Origin: Copromyces sp. CBS 386.78
Lineage: Eukaryota > Ascomycota > Sordariomycetes > Sordariales > Sordariaceae
Reading direction: 5' to 3'
DNA length: 64,000 nt
Assembly (NCBI GenBank): GCA_030685235.1
Contig: MU839220.1
Location: 1-64,000 of the forward strand
This document shows positions 12,173 to 24,719 of the stretch, piece by piece (position 1 is the first letter of the stretch; each line of letters opens with the position of its first letter). The notes beneath the pieces are model-generated. The model saw only the letters and a list, made by a program, of their open reading frames with translations. It searched no databases and was not told the origin of the DNA. The position numbers and the translations under genes are program-made.

Positions 12173-15100
12173 AGCGAATGTTTTGGGCGGGGCGGCGACG
12201 ATGAACATGAAAGATATCTATTAATTCGCACAAAAAGGGCAAGCGGGGGGAAGGGACGAGAAGAAAGACAACTGAAGGGTGTGGCATAATGTTTGTTAAG
12301 CAAGAAGAGCAAGAGAAAAGAGAAACTCGGTGAGCTTGGTAGTGATGCTGACATGGCGAGGAGTGTGAATACTAAACAGAGGGACAATGGTTCTCACGAC
12401 AAGGAATTCGCGAATGCTTTCTCGATCCGTGTTGTGCAAGATGTGTAGCAAAGCAGTACGCGGCTAGCTGTTGCAGACGTCAGATCATGTGTCTCCGCCA
12501 CAATATCCCAATATTGTAACCATTGCGAAATGATCCAAGTTTCAAGTTCAGCCACAATAGACCCTCGGCTGAACATACTGGACTATCCCGAACTGTCCCA
12601 AATGGCTATGTACGTATCAGAAAGGCATGTAAGAGATTCAATATAGCATATCCAATATAAGATCACGCTTTGGTTACGGGACGAAACCGATCAAGTAAAT
12701 ATATAAATGTCTAGAAAGGTTAACCACTTGCCTCGAGCTAACAAACAAAACAGTTTTAAACTATACTTCGTACATTGGTGTGTAGCGTGTTTTATAGTGG
12801 CGCCCGTGCTACATATCTACTTGGTGGAAAAGGGGGCCGAGGAGGAGGGGGGTAAGGGTACTAATGTAATTCGATGAATGAAGGAAGATCTCAGCCTTAA
12901 ACTGGCAGGTGACAAGTGACGGCCGGACTTTGAGCGGCCCCAACAATGCGACCGATGGGATGGAAGGAATTCCCTCTTGCGATGACCGAGAACCGTGCGA
13001 CTGATGTCACGGACGGCGTCTGCCGATGGATTCTGTTGGTTGGGTTTTCCATGTCGTCTGCTGGGACTTGGAGCTGATCACTTCAAAGGGAGAGATGCCG
13101 ACTTGCCGAGTGAGAACAGTGAGGAAGTCAGCCTTGGCTGAATGATGCTGGTTGATGGAGAGAGGGAGGGCAGAAAGGGAGGGGGTAACCGATGATGGAA
13201 GGTGGCTTGTATCAGGGACCAGTCCTCTTTTGGTCCAACATGAGGCCTGGTGTCGTGATACATTGCGGTGGCATCATCGGCATAGGTACATTAGCATCAT
13301 GATGGAGAACGAAGACTCAAAGGAGATGGATGCGTAACCTTGAAAAGGCGGCGAAATGAATGCCCGATGAATTGAAGGAAGATTCGGAAGTGGAAGTGAT
13401 GTCTGTAATCCCATCTTCCCCGTCTTAAAGGATGGGACCCACAACGGCGGCGGACCCCGCCCTGTTCTAGAGGGGCGGAAGCAGCCCTGCCTGGCTTGGC
13501 TCTCCGTCCGCTGGGAAGCCGAGGAAGCTTGGCCTGCACGGTGCATCTTTAGGTGACCCCGTTCCCGCTTCTTGTATTACAATTCCAGTCTCAAAAGGGT
13601 CAAACAATGTCAGCAAAAAGTCCGAGAATACAAACCTCCTTGAGCTGGAGGAGGAACACACGACTTCAGTCAACATTACTTATGGAGAGCATGGTAAAAG
13701 ACCAACATCATTCTTATGCAGGTCATCCATCCACTGCCACTAGGCAACAGTTTAGCAGTGTTCCATCCATTACTCGGAAAGCATGCTCGATTCGATAACT
13801 TCCCTACCTGGCAGTTCGGAGAGACATCTCTTTAACTAGCAGGTGACCATCGAGGAACAGGCAAGTTCGTACCGAGGATGCGGTTAGGTTGGCGATATGA
13901 TTTGCTATTTTATGGAATCGACGGGACATCGGGGAGACAATTGGGGGACACGCTTTCCCTTCTACCCTCTTTTCAGCCCGTCTCATGTTTACACCAGCCA
14001 GCCCCTCCCATAGGCTCGTTGGAATGACGGCCCACCGCTTGTTTTTGTGGAGAGCCAACGGCGCGGTCAAGGAAGGTCCTGAGGGTGGTCAAGGTGCGAA
14101 AACATGAATAGCTAGGCGGCTACCGTAGAAACTCGGTCAATTGGCAAACCTCTAACCCTGTTTGAGCGCCCGACAGTAGGCACAGGAAGCAGCATACCTA
14201 ATGTGCTCTGCAGGCCAAGTTTCGAAAAGGCCGAGTTGACAAGCTCCCGACCAGCGACATTGCCCTCCACCTTAACACACATACATTCCTGTGCAGGAAG
14301 CCGGACGTGAGCCTTACAGAACTGTGCTTTTTCTGCCCAGATAACCTGGTTTTCCGGCATTAGAGGTTTGCCAATTGACCGAGTTTCTACGGTAATAAAA
14401 ACGTTATGCTGTTGCGTCGAGTTTTGAAGAGGTACATACATACACGTGCATGTATATATAGGTACCTAAGTTCACGTATTGTGATGTACAGGTGATGTAA
14501 CACTAGGCTTATGCACCTACCGCATGGGAGCCTTGGCTACCGCATGTACATTGGACAAACATCCAACTTCCCCTTTTTGCGAATCGCGATTTGTGTTCAA
14601 GAGATGCGCCCCTGATGAGGGTTTGAAGACACACTAAACAAACTAAATAGACCGCGGGCCCGAGTATCCGGCCGGAGATCCCCCCGGGGTATTCTAGTCG
14701 GTAGGCGTTAAGGCGGTGGACGAGATTCCTTGGCGGATTCAAAAAGTCGAAACTGTCCTCTGCATGTGTTTTGAGCATCACGCAACCTTCTTCCTTTCTC
14801 TCTTCTCCATTGTTTCCTCTACACGAGAGAAGCATTGGAATCGGTCGAATCAGTTCCAAGACTCCAAGCCCCCGCCGATCTCAGCTTCCACGACTTCCAT
14901 TTTGTCATCCACTTGGTTTCCATGCCCAGGGGCCCCCACTCCACTCGGGAATTCCATCGCCATCGCATTTGTTATAAACCAGCAATCCAGGCCCGAATGA
15001 CGTCTCTGTCCTCCAGCTCCAGCTGACCCTGATACACCCAACCGTCACCGATTGCTTCTCTTCTACTTCAGCTCTCTGTCGAAACTCGAATGGCCACCGC

Positions 15101-15831
15101 CCAGTTCGTCTCAAAGACCTTTTGAGTCCCATCCAATTCCACTTCCCAGTCGATCTTGGTGGTAAAGTTATAGAGATCATTGCCGCGCCATCGTTGCGTA
15201 TGCACACTAGAGGTATTAACAGTATCCCTATAACGCTGGGTGTAACTCGACAATAATTCCAAACCACGACAACCCCTTTTACGTTTTGGTCATTAACGAG
15301 ACACGATACCACCGCCACCTCTTAAGTATTCTTGTGCCATTGGGCCCCGAAAAAGTCAAAAGGAAACGAACCTGTTTGGTGACCCTTTCTTCTCCACACT
15401 ATTCCCCTTCCAAACATTGCCCATCAAATCGATCACACACATACGCACAAGCCTGCACGACACCATCAGGGCGCATCCGTTATAGCGGCGCTACCCAAGT
15501 ACCAACCAGGACAAGCGAGCAGCTCCTAAACAAGAAACTTGGAAACAACCGCAAACAGCAGCAGGCGCCCGCAGCACCATTGACGATTGACGACGCTTCC
15601 CCTACGACAAATCCACGCTACGCAGTATTATCGATTATCGGACCCCTCCTTTGAGTGCCTTGCCCTGCCCTGCCTTGCTTGGCTGATCGATCCCCGTCGG
15701 CAACCTCTCGGCTCAAACCCGTCACTGCATCAGTCACACTCACTGGGGAGCACTGCCACTGCCAATCCCCCTATATAGCTCCATAGGTCTACCCAGCCGG
15801 GCGACCCCGCTAGGTCCCCCTTCCCGCCGCC
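12173..15831. other. intergenic and long leader of the decarboxylase gene
   Basis: This 3.7-kb interval has no supported protein gene. It contains the 3' end of the epsilon-COP transcript, a MITE (14121-14394, separate entry) and, to the right, a pyrimidine-rich stretch (about 14760-15830) with many short upstream ORFs. That stretch looks like a long 5' leader and promoter for the decarboxylase. Small inverted repeats occur near 13207-13260. Confidence 0.55.
14121..14394. mobile_element. Tc1/mariner-like MITE with 33-bp inverted ends and TA target duplication
   Basis: A 274-bp unit has perfect terminal inverted repeats: 14121-14155 is the exact reverse complement of 14360-14394. The outermost TA on each side fits a TA target duplication, leaving 33-bp inverted repeats that begin CCGTAGAAACTCGG. 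The interior (about 200 bp) has no transposase motif. Size, long perfect TIRs and TA duplication fit a non-autonomous Tc1/mariner/pogo-type element. At under 300 bp it is below the repeat length that RIP is known to act on, which agrees with its unmutated, perfectly matched ends. The superfamily is inferred from the TA duplication alone. Confidence 0.85.
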
Positions 15832-18800
15832 ATGGTTCGCATTATTCCAAACCGTCTCAAATCATCCAGCAATTCCTTAGCAACTAGCAGAAGCGCAAGT
15901 CCAATGCGAAGCAAGGGCGATTCAGCAAGCCCCGAGGGGCGCAGAGACACGGGCTTGGTTCTGGATGTCAAGATCATACAGGTGTGTTTATGTTTTCATG
16001 TGGATGCGCGTTGCCCGCATGATCTGGGTCGCATCGCATTTCCGCAACAGCAGCATCGATTACTGACGGACGTGTTTGTTTACTACAGGCCAGAAACCTT
16101 GCGGCAAAGGATCGAGGGGGAACATCGGATCCTGTAAGTTATGCGACACCAGTTACATCTTGGACAATTACCGACGAGGGGTATCGTTGCGGTATTGGTA
16201 CTGACATTGGCTGCTTGCTCCATCTAGTACCTCGTATTGACCCTGGGCGATGCCAAATACACGACCTCCACGATACCAAAGACTCTTGACCCGATCTGGA
16301 ACGAACACTACCAGTTTCCCATCAATGGCACGACAAGCCTCTCTCTCGCCGGTATTTGCTGGGACAAGGATCGCTTCGGAAAAGATTACCTGGGCGAGTT
16401 CGAGCTCGCCCTTGACGAGGCCTTCGCCGAGGACGGCATCACAGATCTTGGGCCAAGCTGGTTCCCCCTGAAGAGCAAAAGGACTGGAAAGAAGAGCAGC
16501 GTCGTCTCAGGCGAGGTGGAGCTGCAATTGACCATCGTCGACAACTCGAACCCCGAAGCCACCCCTAGAGAGCTCTACGATCAGTTCATTTCAGTCACCA
16601 AGTCCGCGCCTGTCGCCGATACCGCCTCTCAAGTGTCGTCTACGCGCTCCAAGAACGCATACGAATTTACCAATGGCGATAGCGACACTCTGGGTATTGT
16701 GTACCTCGAAATCGGAAAGATCACCGACTTGCCTCCGGAGCGCAACGTGACCAAGACCGGCTTCGATATGGATCCTTTCGTCGTCATCTCGCTCGGCAGA
16801 CAGACCTTCCGCACCAAGACGATCCGACACAACCTCAATCCCGTGTACAACGAGAAGATGATCTTTACGGTATCGAATTACGAGCAGATGTACTCCTTCA
16901 ACTTCACCGTCGTCGACCATGATAAATACTCCGGCAACGACTTTGTCGCTTCCGTAAACCTTCCGATCCGGGAGATCATGGAAAAGGCACCAAAGCCCAA
17001 CCCAGAAACCGGCCTCTATCATCTGAAGGATATTCCAGACTACACTCCGGTGCAGAAGAGCAGTGGCCGATTTGCGAGATTGGGCCTGTCTCGGACGGCC
17101 TCTTCTCAAAGCTTGAGCAAAGCCGCCAGACCTGGTCTTTCTAGGCAAAATTCCACGGCCGCAAAGGAGCCATCGGTCGCTGGGACTCCTCTTCAGATTG
17201 CTGTCGACGGTCCTTCGGATTCCAGTCGGAATTTCCTTCCCCCACCTAGCCCGGCCTTGCTGCCACCTGGGGAGAGTCCTATTGCGGCCGCGGGTGCGGC
17301 TGCTACGGCTGGCGAGATTGCGCCCCAATCAGAAGGGGACGACGACTTCACTTTCTTGACTCTTCCTCTGAAGATGAAGAACCTTGAAAAGTGGGAGTCC
17401 AAGCATAACCCTCAACTCTATCTTCGCATCAAGTACATGCCATACCCAGCGCTGAGACAACAGTTTTGGAGGGCACTGTTGAGGCAATACGACGCGGATG
17501 AGAGCGGGCGCATCAGCAAGGTTGAGCTGACCACGATGCTGGACACCCTCGGTTCCACCCTGCGCGAGTCTACCATCGATAGCTTCTTCCAGCGATTCCC
17601 CCATAGGATGGAAGGAGACGACTCGGGTGATTTGACCATTAATGAGGCCGTCATTTGCCTGGAGGATCAGCTGGAGGCCAAGTCACGCTCGACCACGCAG
17701 GTAATGATCGACAAGGTCAAGGACAACGTAAGGAACCTCCTTCCTGGTCACGGCAAGGACTCCGGTACCACTAGTGATCTAGAGGACTCCGAAACTCCGA
17801 CCGGCGGTTCGCAGCTTGCCGACTCAACCATCAGCGTGCCTGATCTGGGCACCTCAGGCGAAGAAGGGGACCTGCTCGACCGTGATGACTTGAATCTTTC
17901 ATCTAACGGCGAGGAACACGTTGTGGAGATCAAGGAGTGCCCTATCTGCCATCAACCTCGCCTGAACAAGCGGAAGGATACCGACATCATCACCCACATT
18001 GCAACTTGCGCCAGCCAGGATTGGCGCCAAGTCAACAATCTTGTGATGGGCGGCTTCGTTACTTCCAGCCAGGCTCAGCGCAAATGGTACTCCAAGGTCA
18101 TCACCAAGATCTCGTACGGCGGTTACAAGGTGGGAGCCAACTCGGCCAACATCCTGGTGCAAGACCGTATTACCGGTCAGATCAACGAGGAGAAGATGAG
18201 CGTCTATGTCCGACTTGGCATCCGCTTGCTGTACAAGGGTATCAAGTCTAACAACATGGAGACGAAGCGCATCCGCAAGCTCCTTAAGAGCCTCAGCGTC
18301 AAGCAAGGCAAGAAGTACGATGACCCGAACTCCAAGGGTGAGATTCCCAAGTTCATCCAGTTCCACGGTCTTGATTTGTCCGAAGTCGCGATGCCTCTGG
18401 AGGAGTACAAGACCTTCAACGAGTTCTTCTACCGCGCCCTCAAGCCCGGTGCCCGTCCCTGTTCGGCTCCTCAAAACCCTCGCATCGTCGTTTCGCCCGC
18501 CGACTGTCGCTCCGTTGTCTTCAACAGCATCGACACGGCTACCAACGTTTGGATCAAGGGTCGCGAGTTTACCGTCAAGCGCCTGCTTGGCGATGCCTAC
18601 CCTGAGGACGTGGCGCGGTACGAGGGAGGTGCGCTCGGCATCTTCCGTCTTGCGCCGCAGGATTACCACCGCTTCCATATCCCCGTTGACGGTATCATGC
18701 GCCAGCCCAAGACGATCGAAGGAGAGTACTACACTGTCAACCCCATGGCTATCCGGTCCGCGCTGGATGTGTACGGCGAGAACGTGAGGGTGCTGGTGCC

Positions 18801-19305
18801 GATCGACAGCCCCGAGTTCGGCCGCGTCATGGTTATCTGCGTTGGCGCCATGATGGTCGGTAGTACCGTCATTACGAGGAATGATGGCGACGAGGTGAAG
18901 AGGGCTGAGGAGCTCGGATACTTCAAGTTTGGTGGTAGCACGATCGTTGTGCTCTTTGAACCGGGCAAGATGGTGTGGGATGAGGATTTGGTGCAGAATT
19001 CAATTCTGCCTTTGGAGACTTTGGTAGGTCAAATCCATTGACTCTGTCCTGTAGTGAGTGGCCTTTTGACTAACAGTAACAAACAGATCCGTGTCGGCAT
19101 GTCGGTCGGCCACGCGCCTAATGAGCTGCAGTGGGCTCCTGATATGCGCAAGGACGAGGCCGATATTACCTCCGAGGACAAGGCCAATGCCAAGCGCCGT
19201 ATCCAGGGCCAGGTCGCCGAGGAGTCGCCGGAGGACAGCGGCAATGACGAGATGCTCTCGACCATGCCAAGTGAGGTGCCCCCTCCCCCGGCGATGGGAC
19301 CATGA
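15832..19305 (+). CDS. psd2: C2-domain phosphatidylserine decarboxylase (PSD2 type)
   Basis: Four exons (15832-15981, 16089-16133, 16228-19023, 19087-19305) join in frame to 1069 residues. Order of domains: a Ser-rich N-terminus; a C2 domain (about 44-160, with KDRGGTSDPYLVLTLG and WDKDRFGKDYLGEF); a second C2 domain (about 220-330); a low-complexity linker; an EF-hand loop YDADESGRISKVEL near 486; a CX2C...HX3C zinc-finger-like motif at about 636-659; and the decarboxylase domain (about 735-1000). The GGST motif at about 967-970 is the autocatalytic cleavage site, whose serine becomes the pyruvoyl group. The enzyme converts phosphatidylserine to phosphatidylethanolamine. C2 domains and the lack of a mitochondrial presequence place it with the endomembrane (Golgi/endosome) PSD2 class, not mitochondrial PSD1. 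The transcript ends facing the Fta4 gene. Confidence 0.94.
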
Positions 19306-19736
19306 GGAAGTGGTCTCCGCCGTTGGGTTCCAGGGTGGTTCAGGTAATTTTTGTATTAGTCACTTTGGGATACCGGTGTATGTTTATGGCTAACCTGGTC
19401 TGGCCTTGGAGCGCTGAGTTTGAGCGACGTCCTGCATAGAGTTGTAATGTTATGATTTTACGAAGTATCGAATATCAGTAGCACGGAAAGGCCAAACAGT
19501 CGTTGCACATCATTCATTCCTTGGGTTGAACCACTGTTAAAAGGCTTGTGTTTTTGCTCCGTAGTATTTTTGGGGTATCATGACCAACAAATCCAGTCCC
19601 TGTTTCATGTTTTTCAACCTGCCACATATTCCCCGTCCGTTTTCAAACCGAAGCCCAACCGTAACTCCCTCAAAATGCAATTTCCCGTTGCCATTATCTT
19701 CTCCATCCGCAGCTTGTGACAAACCCCCCAACAAAA
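19306..19736. other. convergent 3' intergenic region
   Basis: These 431 bases lie between the stop codons of two convergent genes, the decarboxylase and the Fta4-like gene. They are expected to hold both 3' UTRs. No other feature was seen. Confidence 0.55.
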
Positions 19737-20657
19737 TCAAAAGCTCTCCAACAACTTATCAACCTTCTTCCGCTCATCACCGCCCCCTTCCTCATCTTCC
19801 CCTTCCCTCGCCCTCTTCCTCCTCCCACTCCCACTACTACCCCTTTCCCTCTCCTTCTCCTTCTCCGCCCTCTCCTTATCCAACTTCTCAACCCTCCCTC
19901 CCACCCTAGCCAGCAAAACCCTCATCCTCTGCAACTCAGCCTCCATCTCCCCATTCTTGGTAACCAGATTCTCTTGCACCGCTTTTATTCCCCGTCCTCC
20001 TCGTTCTCCTCCACCTCCACCTACTTCTCCTTCTTGCCGCGCATCCTTGGAGTTGAAATCGGCATCGGAATCCTCAAACCCCTCAACCAACCCCCTAATC
20101 CTCCTCAGTCTCGCCACCCTCTCCAACACTTTTTGTTTGAGTCCATCCAACTCCTTCAATCTTCCCACTAACTCCTCAAACCGCCTCGCCTCCATCGGGT
20201 AATCCTCTGCTTCCTTTCCGTTAACAACCCCCCACGTATCCGGCATCAGAGCGATAAGCCGTGAGGAGGTGAGGTCGGCGTTTACTCGCAACCAAGCCTG
20301 TCCATCTTCTTCCTCGTCCCCCTCCTCACTCCCTTCATCTCCTTGACCACCTTTTGCTAGAGTGGTGGAAGTAAAATAAAGTTTATCAATCTGCTCAGCT
20401 ACGTGCCGCGTTGCGACGGGCGGGTAGGCGCGGCGGGAGTGTTGGGTGAGGACGTGGTTGAGTTTTGTAAGGGCTTCGGTGAGGGGTTTTGGGGGGATTA
20501 TGCTTTGGTGTCCTTGGTCTTGGTCTTGAGGAGAGTCGTTTAGAGAAAGAAGAAAAGCGCGCGTGGGGGCGAGAGGTTGGGAGAGGGTGCGCGTTTGGGT
20601 GGTTAGGAAGTCGGATTTTAGGGAGAGGATTGTTGGTGGCGGGGGTTGATTTGGCAT
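19737..20657 (-). CDS. fta4: probable kinetochore protein Fta4 (Sim4/CCAN complex)
   Basis: This intronless frame encodes 306 residues. The N-terminal block TILSLKSDFLTTQTRTLSQP followed by a helical region ending HSRRAYPPVATRHVAEQIDKLY resembles the fungal Fta4 family (S. pombe Fta4, related to budding yeast Nkp1). Next comes an acidic stretch, a helical/coiled-coil middle (FEELVGRLKELDGLKQKVLE) and a Gly-rich interruption. The C-terminal coiled coil is highly charged and ends in a Lys/Arg/Glu-rich tail. Fta4 proteins are subunits of the constitutive centromere network and act at the inner kinetochore. The assignment rests on recall of the family pattern, so it is probable rather than certain; the alternative is an unnamed coiled-coil nuclear protein. 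It begins about 220 bases from the left LTR of the nested retroelement block. Confidence 0.62.
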   Translation of the reverse strand: MPNQPPPPTILSLKSDFLTTQTRTLSQPLAPTRAFLLSLNDSPQDQDQGHQSIIPPKPLTEALTKLNHVLTQHSRRAYPPVATRHVAEQIDKLYFTSTTLAKGGQGDEGSEEGDEEEDGQAWLRVNADLTSSRLIALMPDTWGVVNGKEAEDYPMEARRFEELVGRLKELDGLKQKVLERVARLRRIRGLVEGFEDSDADFNSKDARQEGEVGGGGGERGGRGIKAVQENLVTKNGEMEAELQRMRVLLARVGGRVEKLDKERAEKEKERERGSSGSGRRKRAREGEDEEGGGDERKKVDKLLESF

Positions 20658-20878
20658 TGTTTTGCTTTTTTGTTTTTCTTTTTTTGTTGAATTCTAGGCG
20701 GTTCCAAGTTATTCAGTTATTGGTAGTCGGTTTGAGAATTGATTTGGGAGTTGGGGTTGTTACATGGATTTCATATCAGTGTATTGTTTATGTGAATGAC
20801 ACGGAAGTGATGCTGTTTTGAGAATGATGTTGAGACCGCGCATTAACCCTAACCCTGACTACCTCGGATAATGACAAC

Positions 20879-21037
20879 TGTTAGAGCTTACTAAGCATGC
20901 AAGGCAGGCACCATACACCCTATACCCTATATATATAGCTAGTACGTAATACACGTTGTACAGTACCTTAGCATCACAGAATATATTACATAGATTGTAC
21001 GTATTTACATTGCCTTATTATACCTACGGCATTAATA
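20879..21037 (+). repeat. left LTR of outer Gypsy element
   Basis: This 159-bp LTR matches 36771-36929 along its whole length, and every difference is a transition. Its left end keeps more G and C (GCATGCAAGGCAGGCACC) than the right copy. The target duplication ACAAC precedes it. Confidence 0.93.
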
Positions 21038-22955
21038 ATAGTGCCTACATAATAATCGAACAAACCTTATCATCCTTATCGTTTCGACGGATCAAGAAGT
21101 CTATTTACTTTGTTAAAATCGCGTCAAACGCATCCCCTACCAGCGATCGAATCCGTTTCGGACTTCGCCAAATCCAAATCCAACTCAATTTAAGATCAAC
21201 GCTTAATTTAAGCTTTATTAAATCATCAACCCGATCTTTATTCCCTACTTTAGAAACCAGCTATCCCCTCGATCAACCACATCGCTTATTTTAGTACCGG
21301 TTAATTAAACTACTAACCCGCATAAATCGTACTAAACTTAACGTTAGCAATTCAATTCTAACAATTCGCCTAAGTTACGTCAAATTTAATATTAAATTAA
21401 TCTACCGCTCGTTTAAGTTCATTACTTCAAACTAAACTTAATTTTAATTAATTCGATTATACTAAATTAATTAAATCCTCTTAGACTTAACGTCTATTAA
21501 CGTAATTTATATTAATTTAGTTCGACGCGTACTACCGCAATTTGAAATTTGACGTAAATTTCGAATTTAAAATTTTAAACCCTTATAAAGTAAATTAAAT
21601 AAACCACCTATTAACTCTAACAATTTTATTATATTAAGTATCCAAATACCGAAATTATATAAAATAAGTACTTCGATATTACGAAATATATTGCCCTATA
21701 CCCAAATATTTACTTAGGATACTACAAAACTATTTATTTAATTAAATAGACTAGATTAAAACGTAGTTTTAGCAGCCTATTTAAAGCTTAGAAAAATAGA
21801 TACAATTTTATTAAATGAATTTAATAATTAAATTAGACTGCCGGAGATTAATTAACGTTAAACCTATAAATCGAACTTATATTAAATTTAATTTCGGAAC
21901 TTTCTGTAGCGGTATAGTAGTTTTTTAATTTCGGAAATTAACGGTAACTCCCGGTTATATTAAATATAATTGCCTAATTTTTGTAGATTCTTGCCCTATT
22001 TTCCTAAGCTCTTGCCCGGTTCCCCCAAATATTTATAAAATTAGTATAAAATTTAATTCAACCGAATTAAATATTTATTACGAATTTTATAAGAAAGTTT
22101 AACGCTAACGTCGTAAATATATTATATTCGGGCAACTTTTTATCCGCTCTATTAAACTTTGGAAATCCTAGATTTCTATTTAATTTTACTTTCTACTTTA
22201 ATTTTAACGAATTTATTTTGGAATTAACTATTATTAATATAAATTTTGCTAAACTTAATTTTAAAACCTTTTAAGAATTATAAACCTTTTTTATTCCCCT
22301 ACTTCGGGTAATAATAAATCTTCTATTATTAACCCCTCTTCATTATTTTACCTTTAGGCCGATTAATTTTAATTTGTTTTTTTCGATTCTCCTTTAATAA
22401 TTATAATCGCTATTCCTATTAAAGATTTCGGAAGAATTAAATCCGTTAAAAAATATTTTAGTATTAATTAATAATAGAAATTCGCTAAACGAATTAACAG
22501 TAGCCAATTTTAATGAAACTATTGCCTTAGAGCTTGAATAAAGTAGAGTTAAATTACTATAAATAAAATATTAGTATTAGATTTGTAATTGTTAATGAGT
22601 CGAATTAGAAATTATATTACTAATAGTAGACGAAATCGCCTAGTTAGTTAGTTAGGCCGTAGTTTAGACTTTAATTGCCGCTCTTTGCCCCCCTTTAAAT
22701 TTATTATTAAATTTAAAAGTAGACGAAGTCGATTTTTTTAACCCCGGGCTAAAGGAAAAAGACGATAATAGCGATAGTATAGTTTAATAAGGTAAGACTA
22801 TAATATTTGTTAATATCTACGCTTTTATAAAACGTTTAAAATATTTAATTAGTATATATTTAATTTAAGCCGTTCGAAAAGTTTAGACTACTTATTTTTA
22901 AAGTTTCGCTTTAATTTAGTATTCTATTAAATTAACCGATTTTAAATGAGCCGGT

Positions 22956-23190
22956 TGTTATGGGGCTGATGCCCGTGGCTGTGTACCTGGCAATTGCTAA
23001 GCGAACTGCCGTACTGGCAATGCTGCCGTACTAGTAACCCCTCCTTATAGCCCGTACATTTGTACGTCCCTTGAAAAGGATAGCTAGCTAGCTGCCTACT
23101 CTATAAGCACCCTTCCTCTCTTTCTCTCCTCGTAAAACCTTATCGATCGTTTAAGCCAATACCTATACTAATTGTACTATACCCCTTACA
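22956..23190 (+). repeat. 5' LTR of inner Gypsy element
   Basis: This 235-bp LTR pairs with 30184-30418. All aligned differences are C/T or G/A transitions. The first ~40 bases keep the G/C-rich state here, while the last ~50 bases are the mutated copy. The block TTCCTCTCTTTCTCTCCTCG is identical in both LTRs. Confidence 0.94.
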
Positions 23191-24719
23191 TTAAATTCTA
23201 TTATATACTTATATAAGCGGATAGTAGATTTAATAGCGGATATTAATAGATTTAAAACGGAGCTAGCAGTATCGAACGTAGTATTTATAGTATTTATTAA
23301 TATTATAATCGGATTTAGCGAAATAAATTTCGACGATATCGAATAGTAATTTTATAACCCCTAAAGCGGCGAATAATAATTAATAGGAAGTATTATTACG
23401 AATAATAGCCTTATAAAAGGCTTTATTAAAATATTTAACGGGAATGCTACCCTACGCGATTATATTAAGTCCCTTCTCTTTAATACTAATCCTAACCTAA
23501 TCTTTATTCTATATTTAAATTTTAATTTTATAGACCTAATTCCTATTAACGGAGCCGTAGTAAGTACTTTAATTACTATCGGAAACTCCGCTAATTTAAA
23601 TAACGACGGTCCTAGTATTTCCACCTATAAAAAAAAACCCTTCGAATTCCCTAAATAGAATAATCAACCCTATACCTTCTAATTTTATTTTAACCAATTT
23701 ATTTAAATATATAATACCGATATTAAAGCGGGCTTCCGTACCGATTGTAATACCGTTTAATTCGAAATCTTTAATACTTTCCCTAACGATAAGTAATTAT
23801 TACTAGAGGGTTTTTAGACCGGTAAAATAATCTATAGAAAAGAAGACTTAATTAGTCTATTCGATTAAATTTAAAATCTTCGGCTCCTATTAAAATTAGG
23901 ATATTATTTTTAATAAATTAGTTCGTATATATTAAAAGGATAGAGAACTTTTTATTACCTTTTTAATTACCTTTAACAATAAAATATTAAAAGTGGGTAA
24001 TTATAATTAGGAGAGCCCTACTAAATTAGTTTATTTTAATTGTACCCTTAATTAAAAATTCTATAATAAGTTTTTTACAGTGGATTTTCTAAAAGATTAT
24101 TACGCCTACGTAATTAAAATATAATATTTTATAGCTAAATATAAGCGGACTTCTAAATTTAAAGAAGATTGCTATAAATATTTCCGCTTTTAAAAAGGGC
24201 GTTCCTAAAGTAGCGGCGTTTACTTTCCTACTTCTAATATTAATATTTAGTAATTTAGTATTTCCTATTAATAAACGCAATCTTCTTTTTTTTCTATTAA
24301 TAATTGTCCCTTTAATTATAATAGTAATATTATTATAAGATCTATTCGAGTTGGTATATTTAATAAAAGTCGTAGTAATCGGGGGCGAAGCGGTTTAAAT
24401 TCGGCTACTTCCTTTAGACGTATTAAGTAAATCTCTAATAAAGAGCGTTAAAAATATAAAGATAATAATTTATATCTCCGTTATAAAATTTCTAATTATC
24501 GGGTAAATAATTATTTTTACTTACTTATAATCCCTCCTAATAATAATAGTAGGGTTTATATTTAAATAACCGCTACCGAAGTCCCTCTATTCTTAAAGGA
24601 CGACGACGAATAAAATTCCGCTTTTAAGTAAGAAAAAAAATAGTTCCGGAGCGAAAACGGGCCCCGGAGCCTAAAAATATACTAAATAAAGTAGAAGAAT
24701 TTAAATTAAATTTGTAATT

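Noticed and set aside
13207..13260. Nested inverted repeats (GTATCA…TGATAC around GGACCA…TGGTCC)
   Set aside because: Stems of 6 bp only, no target duplication and no second copy seen; could be chance.
14112..14441. 109-residue minus-strand open frame
   Set aside because: It overlaps the MITE almost completely and its sequence is explained by the inverted repeats; no protein motif.
19716..20202. Pro/Ser-rich plus-strand frames opposite the Fta4-like gene
   Set aside because: They are antisense shadows of the charged Lys/Arg/Glu-rich C-terminus on the minus strand.
20844..20856. TAACCCTAACCCT, two units of the fungal telomere repeat, just left of the retroelement block
   Set aside because: Only two units inside ordinary sequence with a gene close by; too short for an internal telomere tract or a chromosome end.
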